Source: Nitrospira_D sp019636945 (GTDB taxonomy: Bacteria > Nitrospirota > Nitrospiria > Nitrospirales > Nitrospiraceae). Taken from it: 64,000 nucleotides of DNA. The stretch spans positions 1 through 64,000 of the forward strand of contig NZ_JBLFBO010000010.1 in the NCBI RefSeq assembly GCF_047338595.1, read 5' to 3'. The position numbers and the translations under genes are program-made. The notes under the pieces are model-generated. The model was not told the origin of the DNA and did not search any database. It worked only from the letters and a program-made list of their open reading frames with translations. Positions 43,360 to 52,841 of the stretch are shown here, piece after piece. Positions within the stretch are counted from its first letter, which is position 1. The number at the start of each line of letters is the position of its first letter.

Positions 43360-44979
43360 ATGGAGTTCATTGTGCCAGATCTGCTCTCCGCTGCACCGAC
43401 CGCTACCTCGGATGGGCTTGTGCGGACTGCTCGATCTGCTTCTTACAGCGGTCCTGCTGTTCGGAAGAGCTTTTCGTCTGTATTGCAGGGGGTCCGTAGT
43501 GAAGAGAAGAAGAGCAATACGCAGGAAGCGGATAGTCCTCGAGGATCCCACAAGGTCGAGGATCGACCGGATCCCAAGCAAGCCAAAGGCCTCAATTCAG
43601 GGGCATCCCAAACGGAACGGTCTGAGGCCCTCCAGGCTCGTACCTCAGATAGTGAACAGTCAAACGACGCTCAAAGCCAGACAATGGACAGTTTACGGGA
43701 GGAATCCGAATCGGCATCGCCGCAGAGTAACTCAGGATCGGCAGCCGAAGGACAGATGTTTGTGTCGATGGCATCGGCAAACCTGTCCCAGGCAGAAGCT
43801 CAGATGATGCTCAGCGAGGGACAGGAGACGCACGAAGGCGTAGGCGAAATCGGCCGCGAACCGAGTTCGTCTGCAGAGTCGTCAGCAGCACGTGTGGCGA
43901 CTGATGCTTCAGTACGGCCGGCCGAGCGCCGCTCAGCGGAGCAAGGAACCATTAGCTTACCGACTGACGTGCCAGAACAGGCTCAGCATTCATCACTGTC
44001 TCTGAAGGGAGAGTCTCGCGTCACGCAGTCCATGGAGCTGGGGGGCACGGTGGGTGAGAGCGACGTCACGGAGAACGCAGCCGATTCTGCGCAAGCTCAC
44101 GCTGTGATTCAACCCTCATCATCCGGTGGGACCATTTCATCTTCCGACCACAATATTGTCCGGCTTGCCCAAACCCATGACGGGAAGCTATTGCCGGGGA
44201 ATCAATTCGATCGCAACGTGGCTGCGCTTGATCGAGGGGAGTCCGGTGTCGTCCATCATTCACCGGACAATCAGCCGCCTCTCCTTGTGCTTGCTCAGGA
44301 GGATCAGGGAGAAACCGGTCCAAGGACTCAAGGGATCAACCCTCATGGACAGTCGCTCATTGTTGATCAGAAAGAGCTGTTCAGCCAGTCAGGGCATGAA
44401 CATGATGGTCGGCAGCAGGGCGATCCTGAGCCCAAGCTGTTTCAGAGGATGGCTATTGACCTTCCATCCATGAACGGCCGCACAACGGAACCGTATGCGG
44501 CTGTCGCGCAAAGTCAGACCATTTCCATACCAACGGCACCTGCTCCAACTGTGAGTGTGCCGCCGGCGCAGCCAGTCTCCCACGTGCCTGACGTGACTCC
44601 GACACCGACGCATTCACTCTTACGATCAGTGGTGTTGGAGGTGGCTCAACCGGAGTTGGGGCATGTCAACATCCGCGTGGCCATGATGAATGAGTCTGTT
44701 CACGCCCATTTCTCGACGGATCGGGTGGAGGTTGGCCAGTTCCTGATCAACGGACAGGACAGACTGCAAACATCGCTTCAAGCGAACGGACTCGACATGG
44801 GACAGTTTCGAGTGGATATCGATCGCCAGAGTGGTGGGCGGTCGTTCCAACAGGGATTGTTTCATGAACAGGGACGGTCCGGACATCAAGGATCCCAGGG
44901 GGACACTCGAGAGCAGGCTCACGGGTGGTCGGATGAACGGTACCGTCCACTCCAGGGACGGCTGAACGTGGTGGCGTAA
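43360..44979 (+). CDS. fliK: Flagellar hook-length control protein FliK
   Basis: A secreted ruler of 539 residues that sets hook length and switches export specificity. The middle is long, Ser/Gln/Glu-rich and of low complexity. The C-terminal domain VVLEVAQPELGHVNIRVAMMNESVHAHFSTDRVEVGQFL and LQANGLDMGQFRVDI is the conserved Flg_hook domain. Start at 43360 has GAGGA nine bases upstream; it follows the sigma54 site. Downstream gene flgD starts 18 bases later. Confidence 0.88.
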   Translation: MEFIVPDLLSAAPTATSDGLVRTARSASYSGPAVRKSFSSVLQGVRSEEKKSNTQEADSPRGSHKVEDRPDPKQAKGLNSGASQTERSEALQARTSDSEQSNDAQSQTMDSLREESESASPQSNSGSAAEGQMFVSMASANLSQAEAQMMLSEGQETHEGVGEIGREPSSSAESSAARVATDASVRPAERRSAEQGTISLPTDVPEQAQHSSLSLKGESRVTQSMELGGTVGESDVTENAADSAQAHAVIQPSSSGGTISSSDHNIVRLAQTHDGKLLPGNQFDRNVAALDRGESGVVHHSPDNQPPLLVLAQEDQGETGPRTQGINPHGQSLIVDQKELFSQSGHEHDGRQQGDPEPKLFQRMAIDLPSMNGRTTEPYAAVAQSQTISIPTAPAPTVSVPPAQPVSHVPDVTPTPTHSLLRSVVLEVAQPELGHVNIRVAMMNESVHAHFSTDRVEVGQFLINGQDRLQTSLQANGLDMGQFRVDIDRQSGGRSFQQGLFHEQGRSGHQGSQGDTREQAHGWSDERYRPLQGRLNVVA

Positions 44980-44997
44980 GCCTAAGGGAGATTTTAC

Positions 44998-45651
44998 ATG
45001 ATCGATGTTGCAGGACTGAGCACAACCGGGACCACGTCCACGCCTGAAAAAACTGGGCCGCGAGCGTTGGGACAGGATGACTTCCTTAAACTGCTGGTCA
45101 CGCAGCTGAAGAATCAAGACCCGTTGAATCCGACCGACAATACCGAGTTTGTCTCGCAGCTCGCGCAGTTCAGCCAGCTCGAACAGAGTGCCAAACAAGC
45201 GCAGTTGCTGCAGCAGAGCCTCGACGCGCAAACGGCGTCCTTGCAATTCACACTGCTTCCCATGATCGGCCGCACGGTGACGATCGGTCACCCGTTGATT
45301 CAGCTGGGAGAGGGACCAGCCACGTTCGGCTATTCACTGGAGAAGAATGCTGCGAAAGTTCTCATCAGCGTTCAGAATGCGGATGGACAAGTCATACGGA
45401 CTCTGGAGCATCGTGATCGGCTGGCCGGACCGCAGGCTGCTGAGTGGGATGGAAAGAACCAGGATGGCGTGCGGATGCCCAAGGGCCTGTATCGGTATGT
45501 CATTTCCGCAGCAGACAGGGAAGGAAAGTCAGTGAACGTGGAGGGGCGTGCCAGCCTCACGGTGTCCGGTGTACGCATGGAGCAAGGGCAGGCGAAGCTC
45601 CTGGTCGGCGATTTAGCGATTGATCCGTCCGATATTGTTGAGCTGCGATAA
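44998..45651 (+). CDS. flgD: Flagellar hook scaffold protein FlgD
   Basis: A 217-residue cap that helps hook subunits assemble. The N-terminus GQDDFLKLLVTQLKNQDPLNPTDNTEFVSQLAQFSQLEQ is the family hallmark. The beta-rich C-terminus WDGKNQDGVRMPKGLYRYVISA is the FLgD Ig-like region. AAGGGAG upstream. Confidence 0.95.
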   Translation: MIDVAGLSTTGTTSTPEKTGPRALGQDDFLKLLVTQLKNQDPLNPTDNTEFVSQLAQFSQLEQSAKQAQLLQQSLDAQTASLQFTLLPMIGRTVTIGHPLIQLGEGPATFGYSLEKNAAKVLISVQNADGQVIRTLEHRDRLAGPQAAEWDGKNQDGVRMPKGLYRYVISAADREGKSVNVEGRASLTVSGVRMEQGQAKLLVGDLAIDPSDIVELR

Positions 45652-45671
45652 CAAAGAGGAGGATTGTACCG

Positions 45672-47030
45672 ATGGGAATTCTGTCGTCGCTTTTTACGGG
45701 CGTCAGCGGGCTGAACGCAAACGGCAATGCGCTATCGGTCGTGGGAAATAATATTGCGAACCTGAGTACGGTGGGGTTCAAATCCAGCCGTTCTGTCTTT
45801 GCCGACCTGATCAGTTCTTCACTGGGAGGGGCGGGTGGAGCGATTCAGACCGGTCTGGGGGTCGCGCTCAACGGAGTGCAGGGGAACTTCAGTCAAGGGT
45901 CACTCAGTACCACGAGCAACGCATTGGATTTGGCCGTAGACGGCAACGGATTTTTTGTGCTTCGCGACACAGCCGGGGCGGCGTTTTATTCTCGAGCGGG
46001 GCAGTTTCATTTGAATTCGCAAAACCAGATCGTTGATCCAAGCGGATTTCTGCTCCAGGGTTTCCAGGTCAACACCAGCGGGTTGATCACAGCCAGCATC
46101 AGTGGCGTGACGCTTCCGACGACCACGGCTCCACCAAATCCGACCAGCAGCGTCGATATCGGCGCCAATCTCAATTCACAATCGACGGCCAGTACGTTCT
46201 CTCTCGCGGATCCGGCCGGGACGTCTCAGTTCTCCTCGTCGATCACCGTCTATGATTCCGTGGGCAACAGTCATCTCCTGACGAGTTATTTTACGAAGAC
46301 GGCGGCGAATACGTGGACGTACAACGTGGTTGGCAGCACGAACGAAATCGTCACGGGTAATTATCATACATCGAATGTGAATACCTCGCTCGGACTGGTG
46401 CGGTTAGCCTCGGGGACGTTGACCTTTAACACCTCAGGCGCACTGGACACGGAGAGTGTCGTGACGAGCTACGATAGCGGCACGGCTGGAGGCACGGCCG
46501 GAAGTACTGTCGGGCAATCGCAAATCGATTTTGTCGGCGCGACTGGTGATCAGGCGATCAGCTTCAACTTCGGCACAAGTGTGACGACCGACGGGGGAAC
46601 CGGCATGAATTTGACCACTCAGTTCGGCGCCGCCTCAGGGCTCGTTCAGCAATCTCAAAATGGATTCGGCGCCGGAGCCCTGCAGACGTTCAGCGTGGAG
46701 ACCAACGGAATGATCAATGGGCGATTCTCGAATGGGCAGGTCCGGCCGTTGGCCCAGTTGGCGTTGGCACGATTCCCTGATCCGCTTGGTCTTGTGCGAA
46801 CCGGGAAAAACACATTTGCCGAATCCGGCACTTCGGGACAACCATTGATCGGGGCAGCCACATCTGCAGGCCTCGGGAGAGTGCTTGCCAACACGCTTGA
46901 GTTGTCCAATGTTGATCTGGGGGAAAGTTTCATTGAGATGATTGCAGCCCAACGAGGGTTCCAGGCGAATTCGAGAGTCATCACAACTTCGGATGAGGTG
47001 CTTCAGGAGTTGGTGAACTTGAAACGATAA
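45672..47030 (+). CDS. flgE: Flagellar hook protein FlgE
   Basis: A 452-residue hook subunit. The N-terminal LFTGVSGLNANGNALSVVGNNIANLSTVGFKSS and C-terminal NTLELSNVDLGESFIEMIAAQRGFQANSRVITTSDEVLQ are the axial protein ends that form the inner coiled core. The middle is Thr/Ser/Gly-rich and surface-exposed. AAGAGGAGG upstream. Two tandem hairpins follow its stop, ending this transcription unit. Confidence 0.95.
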   Translation: MGILSSLFTGVSGLNANGNALSVVGNNIANLSTVGFKSSRSVFADLISSSLGGAGGAIQTGLGVALNGVQGNFSQGSLSTTSNALDLAVDGNGFFVLRDTAGAAFYSRAGQFHLNSQNQIVDPSGFLLQGFQVNTSGLITASISGVTLPTTTAPPNPTSSVDIGANLNSQSTASTFSLADPAGTSQFSSSITVYDSVGNSHLLTSYFTKTAANTWTYNVVGSTNEIVTGNYHTSNVNTSLGLVRLASGTLTFNTSGALDTESVVTSYDSGTAGGTAGSTVGQSQIDFVGATGDQAISFNFGTSVTTDGGTGMNLTTQFGAASGLVQQSQNGFGAGALQTFSVETNGMINGRFSNGQVRPLAQLALARFPDPLGLVRTGKNTFAESGTSGQPLIGAATSAGLGRVLANTLELSNVDLGESFIEMIAAQRGFQANSRVITTSDEVLQELVNLKR

Positions 47031-47042
47031 GTGCATCGGTTG

Positions 47043-47104
47043 TAGCCCGGGAGGAACATTCTTCCCGGGCCGCGTTCCAAGCCCCCCAGACCTACGGGGG
47101 CTAC
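47043..47104. terminator. Tandem hairpins after flgE, REP-like palindrome
   Basis: Stem 1 is GCCCGGGAGGA with TCTTCCCGGGC (47045-47070). Stem 2 is AGCCCCC with GGGGGCT (47080-47102). The block begins TAGCCC and ends GGGCTA, so the whole unit is also an inverted repeat, like REP elements. It separates flgE from the fliL promoter and probably stops transcription, though no T-run follows. Confidence 0.6.
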
Positions 47105-47268
47105 GGTTCCCTTCCTCATCTCTTCTCACCACGTCAGTTTCTTGACGGTGTCAATGACTTGCCTGACGGTACCTGGGGAAGGTGTCGGCGATCAGGCCTC
47201 CCGCTGATAAAACGCCTGTCAAATACATCTATTATGGGGAACCGTAATCGGCAGCCACCAACGGCTCA

Positions 47269-47285
47269 ATGGCATATGCATTGCA
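47269..47285 (+). promoter_or_regulatory. Predicted sigma54 promoter of the fliL operon
   Basis: ATGGCATATGCATTGCA has GG (47271-47272) and GC (47283-47284) exactly ten bases apart and full GGCAT and TTGCA boxes. Start near 47296, leaving a 29-base leader to fliL that contains AAGGAGGAG. Confidence 0.75.
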
Positions 47286-47324
47286 GTTGCTTCACGAAGG
47301 CGATGAGGCCTTCAAGGAGGAGCT

Positions 47325-47876
47325 ATGGCAGATGCAGCCGAGACGGACGACAAAACCGCGGGAGCGGCCCTTGCTCCGGCATTCCCGATCAAGTTGCTCA
47401 TTATCGTGTCGGTGATTGCCCTCCTGTTCGGTGTGGGAGGAGCGGTCGTCGCCGTCAAGTTCTTCGGCGGATCCGATAAAAACGCAGAACATGCCGAGGA
47501 ACACAAGACCGAGGCCGTGGCGAAGTCCGATGCGCAAGGCGGAGCGAGTGGAAAAGCAGGACAGACTGCCGCCCCGGGAGTCATGTTCGACCTGGATCCG
47601 TTTATTGTGAATCTCGCCGACGTGCCGGACGTGCGTTACTTGAAGCTGACCGTCAAGCTTGAGGTCGACAGTGAGGCGGTGTCTGCCGATCTCTCAGCAC
47701 GGGTTCCCCAGGTCCGCGACGCCGTCCTTGTATTGCTCAGTAGCAAGGATGTGAATGCGGTGAGAACCACTCAAGGGAAATTTCAATTGCGCGATGAGAT
47801 TACGCAACGGATCAATGGGCTGCTTCCCAAGCCTGGAGTGCGGTCCGCATATTTCACGGATTTCGTCGTTCAGTAG
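47325..47876 (+). CDS. fliL: Flagellar basal body-associated protein FliL
   Basis: A 183-residue single-pass protein that surrounds and supports the stators. The membrane helix is LLIIVSVIALLFGVGGAVVAV. The periplasmic domain has DLDPFIVNLADVPDVRYLKLTVKLEV and the family end GVRSAYFTDFVVQ. AAGGAGG precedes the ATG. First gene of the fliL-to-fliA run. Confidence 0.93.
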   Translation: MADAAETDDKTAGAALAPAFPIKLLIIVSVIALLFGVGGAVVAVKFFGGSDKNAEHAEEHKTEAVAKSDAQGGASGKAGQTAAPGVMFDLDPFIVNLADVPDVRYLKLTVKLEVDSEAVSADLSARVPQVRDAVLVLLSSKDVNAVRTTQGKFQLRDEITQRINGLLPKPGVRSAYFTDFVVQ

Positions 47877-47887
47877 AGATCGCCCGC

Positions 47888-48862
47888 ATGGAAAAAATCC
47901 TGTCACAAGACGAAATTGATGCACTCTTAAAGGGAGTGGTCTCGGGAGAAGTCGACACGGCTCCCAAAGACAATGAAACGGCTGCAAAGGGAGTTGCGCA
48001 ATACGACCTCTTCAATCAGGAGCGGATCATTCGCGGGCGAATGCCCACGATGGAAATGATCAATGACCGGTTTATCCGCCGGCAATCCGTTGCCTGGACC
48101 AATATGTTTCATGACGCCATTGATTTTGTGGTGGTCGGGACCCAAGTGATCAAGTTCGGTGAATTTCTCAAGAAAATCCCGCAGCCTTCTTCGCTGAATG
48201 TGTTTCATATGTCCCCCCTGCGCGGTAGTGCGCTGTATGTGATGGATGCCTTTCTCGTCTACTTGATCATCGATTACTTCTTTGGGGGCAAGGGGCAAAC
48301 TCACGTAAAACCGGAAGGCCGGGACTTTACCCCGGTGCAGTTACGCGTGATCAAAAAACTCCTGCTGCAGGCGTTGGTCGATCTCGAAAAAGCATGGCAC
48401 GCTGTCGCGCCTGTGAAGGTGGAATATGTGCGGTCGGAAAGTAACCCGCAGTTCGCGATGGTGGTAACGTCCTCCGAGATCGTGATGGTCGTCACGTTGC
48501 AGGTTGTTCTGGGGGAAACCGCCCGTGAGCTCTACATCGTGTATCCGTACGCCATGCTCGAACCGATCAAAGAAAAGTTGTATTCCGGCCTGGTCTCCGA
48601 CCAAGTCGATCAGAACGGAGACTGGAGTCAACGATTCCGGGAGCGCTTGCAGGAATGTCAGCTGCCGCTCGCGGTTCGGTTGGGAACCGCCACGGTGACT
48701 GTCAAGGATGTGCTCAATTTCGCCCCCGGGGATGTCGTGTTACTGAATCAGCGACCGGGTGATCCACTCGATTGTTTTATCGAAGGGTACCATAAATTCC
48801 AGGGTAGTCCCGGGGTCTACAAGGGCAATCACGCATGTCGCGTGACTAAAGTGTTGACGTAA
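47888..48862 (+). CDS. fliM: Flagellar motor switch protein FliM
   Basis: A 324-residue C-ring protein. The N-terminal EKILSQDEIDALLKG segment is the CheY-P binding peptide, so chemotactic switching is expected. The middle domain YDLFNQERIIRGRMPTMEMINDRF and the C-terminal surface-presentation domain (about 250-320) follow. Length and all motifs are normal. Confidence 0.96.
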   Translation: MEKILSQDEIDALLKGVVSGEVDTAPKDNETAAKGVAQYDLFNQERIIRGRMPTMEMINDRFIRRQSVAWTNMFHDAIDFVVVGTQVIKFGEFLKKIPQPSSLNVFHMSPLRGSALYVMDAFLVYLIIDYFFGGKGQTHVKPEGRDFTPVQLRVIKKLLLQALVDLEKAWHAVAPVKVEYVRSESNPQFAMVVTSSEIVMVVTLQVVLGETARELYIVYPYAMLEPIKEKLYSGLVSDQVDQNGDWSQRFRERLQECQLPLAVRLGTATVTVKDVLNFAPGDVVLLNQRPGDPLDCFIEGYHKFQGSPGVYKGNHACRVTKVLT

Positions 48863-48887
48863 GCGGGACCGGAGGACGCGAATAACT

Positions 48888-49256
48888 ATGGCCGAATCAG
48901 AATCCACGACACCTCGTGATTCCCAGTCCGGTGGAGGGACGTCTCCACAGCTCGCATCGTTTCCGCCTGTTCAGAATTCAGAAACCGGCGGCAGCTCGAA
49001 GAATATCGATTTTATTCTGGATATTCCGATGAATGTCGCGGTGTATGTTGGATCCACCAAAATGGCGATCCGTGATCTCCTGCAGCTGGCGCAAGGGTCT
49101 GTCATTGAGCTGGATAAGTTGGCAGGCGAACCGATGGAGGTAATGGTGAACAACAAACTCGTTGCGCGCGGCGAGGTCGTCGTGGTGAACGAAAAGTTCG
49201 GTATTCGGTTGACCGACGTGGTCAGTGCGGCCGAGCGTGTTCAGCAGCTTCGGTAA
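48888..49256 (+). CDS. fliN: Flagellar motor switch protein FliN
   Basis: A 122-residue C-ring protein and docking site for FliH. A low-complexity Ser/Gly N-terminus (about 1-35) is followed by the conserved domain FILDIPMNVAVYVGSTKMAIRDLLQLAQGSVIELDKLAGEPMEV. It ends NEKFGIRLTDVVSAAERV. GGACC/GGAGG precedes the ATG. Confidence 0.95.
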   Translation: MAESESTTPRDSQSGGGTSPQLASFPPVQNSETGGSSKNIDFILDIPMNVAVYVGSTKMAIRDLLQLAQGSVIELDKLAGEPMEVMVNNKLVARGEVVVVNEKFGIRLTDVVSAAERVQQLR

Positions 49257-49276
49257 GACAGTCACAGGGAGAGCGC

Positions 49277-49684
49277 GTGATCGACGTATGGGACAGCCTG
49301 ATCAGAACCGTTTCGGCGCTTGCCGTGGTGTTGGTGTGTATCGGCATCGCGGCATTCGTGGCCCGTCGGGTGATGGGACCACGGGCGGGGAATTCCAGTG
49401 GCCGGCCGCTGGTTCAGGTGTTAGCGAGCGGGTATCTTGCTCCGCGCAAGACGATTAGTTTGGTGGATGTCGCCGGCGAGTATCTGATCGTGGGCGCAAC
49501 GGCAACCGATCTCGTTCCTTTGGGACGGATTACCAATACGGCACATCTCCGTGAAGTGCTCGGAATGCCAGCTCAGACGCCTCCCTCCGGGGTGACATCT
49601 ACCCCAGAGGCCGATGTGGCGGCATGGCTTCAACGACAACCGCTCCGTTGGGCTGATCATGACAAGGAACAGCATGGCCACTGA
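49277..49684 (+). CDS. fliO: Flagellar export protein FliO
   Basis: A 135-residue single-pass protein that helps assemble FliP. N-terminal helix TVSALAVVLVCIGIAAFVA, then LASGYLAPRKTISLVDVAGEYLIVGATATDLVPLGRI, the family core. GTG start with GGGAGAG upstream. Its end overlaps the fliP start by 11 bases. Confidence 0.85.
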   Translation: MIDVWDSLIRTVSALAVVLVCIGIAAFVARRVMGPRAGNSSGRPLVQVLASGYLAPRKTISLVDVAGEYLIVGATATDLVPLGRITNTAHLREVLGMPAQTPPSGVTSTPEADVAAWLQRQPLRWADHDKEQHGH

Positions 49685-50441
49685 CCGCGTTCATTCACGA
49701 CTCGTTGGCTGGGCGATTGTCGTCGCGGTGGGGATATTGCTTCTGGCATCGGCAGCGGAGGCAGCCTCAAACGGCCCGTCTGTCAGTATCGATTTGGGTG
49801 CCGGTGGCCCAAAGCAAATGGCCGTCGTCATCCAGATTCTGATCCTGTTGACGGTGCTCTCATTGGCGCCGGCCTTATTCATCATGGTCACGTCGTTTAC
49901 CAGGATCGTTATTGTCTTGGCCTTCCTGCGGCAGGCGCTCGGCACACAAGCGGTGCCTCCCAATCAAGTGTTGTTGTCCTTAGCCCTGTTCCTGACGATG
50001 TTCATCATGGCGCCGGTCGGACAGTCTGTCTACACCAACGCGTTGCAGCCGTTGCTCGCCGAACAGATCTCCTACGAGGATGCCTGGAAGAAGGGGATTG
50101 AGCCGGTTCGTGGGTTCATGTTGAAACAAGTGCGGGACAAGGACCTTGAGTTGTTCATTCAGCTGAGTCACATTCCCAAGCCCGATCGGGTTGAAGACGT
50201 TCCGACCCATGCCATCATTCCTGCATTTATTCTGAGTGAGTTGCGAATCGCCTTTCAGATCGGGTTCTTGATCTACATTCCATTTCTGATCGTCGACATG
50301 GTCGTCGCGAGCATTCTGATGTCGATGGGTATGATGCTCCTGCCTCCGGTCGTCATTTCCCTCCCGTTCAAGTTAATTCTATTCGTGCTGGCTGACGGCT
50401 GGTATCTCGTCGTCGGCTCGATGGTGCGCAGTTTTCAATGA
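49674..50441 (+). CDS. fliP: Flagellar export gate protein FliP
   Basis: A 255-residue gate subunit. A cleavable signal (VGWAIVVAVGILLLASAAEAA) is followed by four membrane segments and the motifs VVIQILILLTVLSLAPALFIMVTSFTRIVIVL and GMMLLPPVVISLPFKLILFVLADGW. The start at 49674 has AAGGAACAG upstream. Normal for the family. Confidence 0.95.
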   Translation: MATDRVHSRLVGWAIVVAVGILLLASAAEAASNGPSVSIDLGAGGPKQMAVVIQILILLTVLSLAPALFIMVTSFTRIVIVLAFLRQALGTQAVPPNQVLLSLALFLTMFIMAPVGQSVYTNALQPLLAEQISYEDAWKKGIEPVRGFMLKQVRDKDLELFIQLSHIPKPDRVEDVPTHAIIPAFILSELRIAFQIGFLIYIPFLIVDMVVASILMSMGMMLLPPVVISLPFKLILFVLADGWYLVVGSMVRSFQ

Positions 50442-50531
50442 TTCCATGATCGTGCGAGCGGCTAAGACAACGGGAGTTGTGTGGGATTCGGCTGGCAACG
50501 ACTCGAAACACGGGTGAGAGGAGGGCAGTCG

Positions 50532-50801
50532 ATGACACCTGAAATCGTCACGGAATTGGGCAGGCAGGCGTTGGAAACCACATTACTCGTGTCGGCTCCG
50601 ATCTTAGGACTGAGTCTGCTCGTCGGTCTGATCATCAGTGCGTTCCAGGCTATGACGCAGCTGAATGAGGCCACGCTGACATTCGTTCCAAAAGTATTGG
50701 CACTCTTCGGAGCGCTCTTGGTGTTTCTCCCCTGGATGTTGAACATCATGACGACCTTTATGGCGAATCTGCTGATGAACATTCCGAACTACGTGCGCTA
50801 G
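50532..50801 (+). CDS. fliQ: Flagellar export gate protein FliQ
   Basis: An 89-residue two-helix subunit. TLLVSAPILGLSLLVGLIISAFQAMTQLNEATLTFVPK and LFGALLVFLPWMLNIMTTFM are characteristic. Start at 50532 follows GAGGAGGG; an upstream in-frame start at 50481 has no ribosome site. Confidence 0.95.
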   Translation: MTPEIVTELGRQALETTLLVSAPILGLSLLVGLIISAFQAMTQLNEATLTFVPKVLALFGALLVFLPWMLNIMTTFMANLLMNIPNYVR

Positions 50802-50866
50802 CTCGTTGGATTTATGAATGTAGCTGCTACGAATGACAATGTGCGGCCGCGACGATATACGTCATG

Positions 50867-50929
50867 CGTGAAACGTGAAGCGTATCTCGTTTCCGAATTC
50901 GAGCGCTTCACGTCTCACGCTTCACGAAC
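50867..50929. repeat. Palindromic intergenic repeat (CGTGAAGCG family), copy 2
   Basis: CGTGAAACGTGAAGCGTATC on the left and GAGCGCTTCACGTCTCACGC then TTCACGAAC on the right form a long imperfect hairpin, with the AATTC-containing centre as loop. It fills the 159-base gap between fliQ and fliR. Confidence 0.75.
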
Positions 50930-50960
50930 CGTCATGACGAGTGTCGGCTAGGAAAAAACG

Positions 50961-51749
50961 ATGGCGTTAACACAGACCATTCAGCTGCTCCTTCCCGAGT
51001 TTCAAGCATTCCTGGTGCTCATTTCTCGAATTGGAGGGCTTCTCGCGGCCTTGCCGGTGCTGAGCGGGCACTCGGTTCCGTTGAAAGTCAAAGGCGCATT
51101 GGTTCTGTCGTTGGGAGTGCTGTTGGCTCCGCTCATCCATCTTCCGCCTGTGCCTTACGATCCCCTGGTGCTGGCCGCCGGGCTGCTCAGCGAATTGGTG
51201 ATCGGACTGGCCATTGGGTTGGCTGTCCGGCTGTTTTTTGGCGCATTTGAGGTGGCGGGAGAAATGATCGGCGTTCAAATGGGCTTCGGTGTTGTCCAGC
51301 TCCTTGATCCCACCACGTCTCGCCAGACACCGCTTATGGCGCAGTACTTTACGCTCCTTGCGTCCCTTGTTCTGCTCTCATTGAACGCGCACATGCTCAT
51401 CGTGGCCACAATCCTGTCCAGCTACGAATCCATCCCGGCATTCGGGGCCGCTCTTCCGGCCGGAGCGGGAGATGAGGTCCTGCGTCTCTCTCAACACATG
51501 TTCATGGTGGGGCTCAAGCTTGCGGCTCCGGTGCTGGTCATCATTCTGGTGATCAACATTCTGCTCGCGATTCTTGGACGGGCAGTCAGTCAAATCAATG
51601 TGTTCGTGTTGAGCTTTCCCATTACGATCGTGGGAGGATTGGCGGTGCTCAGCATTTCGATGCCCTTTACAGTGGAAGTTCTCATTCGCGAAATCGAACG
51701 ATTACAGTTTACGATTTTCGGACTTTTGAAGGCACTGGGACATGGCTGA
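50961..51749 (+). CDS. fliR: Flagellar export gate protein FliR
   Basis: A 262-residue membrane protein with about six helices. AFLVLISRIGGLLAALPVLSGHSVPLKVKGALVLSLGVLLAP and VQMGFGVVQLLDPTTSRQTPLMAQYF are family motifs. Length normal. It overlaps flhB by eight bases. Confidence 0.94.
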   Translation: MALTQTIQLLLPEFQAFLVLISRIGGLLAALPVLSGHSVPLKVKGALVLSLGVLLAPLIHLPPVPYDPLVLAAGLLSELVIGLAIGLAVRLFFGAFEVAGEMIGVQMGFGVVQLLDPTTSRQTPLMAQYFTLLASLVLLSLNAHMLIVATILSSYESIPAFGAALPAGAGDEVLRLSQHMFMVGLKLAAPVLVIILVINILLAILGRAVSQINVFVLSFPITIVGGLAVLSISMPFTVEVLIREIERLQFTIFGLLKALGHG

Positions 51750-52818
51750 GGACAGGGGAAATAAAACAGAACCGGCGACCCCCAAGCGCAAGGAGGAGGC
51801 GCGGAAACAAGGACAAGTCGCCGTGAGTCGCGACGTCTCCACGGCGGCGGTGCTCTTAGGGGGCGTCGGGTTGTTGGGTGCCATGTTGCCGGTGGGTCTT
51901 CTGAAAATGACGGAGATGACTCGTCAAGGTTTGACCCTCACGTTTCCCGGCGAATGGTACCGAAATATCTCGATCGAACAGGTCTACACAATTCTTATTC
52001 AGACCGGTGTGACGGTGGGTGTCTTGAGTCTTCCAATCGTGGCGGGAGTGCTTGTGCTGGGAAGTGTGGCGACGCTCCTCCAAACGGGTTTGTTGTGGCG
52101 AACGAATGCCTTTCAACTCGATTGGAGTCGAATCAGTCCGGCCAAAGGGTTCTCACGCCTGGCCTCGTTGCGTTCCGTTATGGAGCTCGTCAAGGGGCTG
52201 CTCAAAATCGCCATCATCACAGGAATCGGGCTGTGGGTCACCCGCCATGATGTGCTGCGGATTCCGGAGCTGATCCAGTTTGAGTTGAGCGGCGTGTTGC
52301 CGCTTGCGGGGAGTCTTGCGTTCAAGGTCGGGCTGGCGGTGTCGGGAGCGATCGCGGTGCTGGCTGTCTTTGACTATGCCTATCAGCGGTATGAATGGGA
52401 ACGCAGTCTCCGTATGTCGAAGGAGGAGATTAAAGAAGAACACAAAGCGGCGGAAGGCGATCCTCTGATTAAGAGTCGCGTACGAACTGTCCAGCGTGAG
52501 CTGGTGAAGAAGCGCATGCTGGCGGCCGTCAAAACCGCCGATGTTGTGATTACAAATCCCACGCACTTGGCCGTGGCTCTCAAGTACGACACCGCCACGA
52601 TGGCGGCTCCGGTCGTGGTGGCGAAAGGTGCCGGTGTGATTGCGGAACGAATCAGGGAGTTGGCACGACATCATAGCGTGCCGGTCGTGGAGAATAAGTT
52701 CGTCGCCAGGACGTTATTCAGGCTGGTCGATATCGGGAAAGAAATTCCGAATGATCTGTATCGCGCTGTGGCGGAGATTCTGGCCTTTGTGTATCGGGCG
52801 CGAGGGGGCACGGCGTGA
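51742..52818 (+). CDS. flhB: Flagellar export switch protein FlhB
   Basis: A 358-residue export component with four membrane helices. The cytoplasmic autocleavage site NPTH (in VVITNPTHLAVALKYD) is intact, so FliK-triggered substrate switching should work. EDRGNKTEPATPKRKEEARKQGQVAVSRD is the standard N-terminus. Confidence 0.96.
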   Translation: MAEDRGNKTEPATPKRKEEARKQGQVAVSRDVSTAAVLLGGVGLLGAMLPVGLLKMTEMTRQGLTLTFPGEWYRNISIEQVYTILIQTGVTVGVLSLPIVAGVLVLGSVATLLQTGLLWRTNAFQLDWSRISPAKGFSRLASLRSVMELVKGLLKIAIITGIGLWVTRHDVLRIPELIQFELSGVLPLAGSLAFKVGLAVSGAIAVLAVFDYAYQRYEWERSLRMSKEEIKEEHKAAEGDPLIKSRVRTVQRELVKKRMLAAVKTADVVITNPTHLAVALKYDTATMAAPVVVAKGAGVIAERIRELARHHSVPVVENKFVARTLFRLVDIGKEIPNDLYRAVAEILAFVYRARGGTA

Positions 52819-52841
52819 GTCGGCCGTAGGCAGTATCCATT

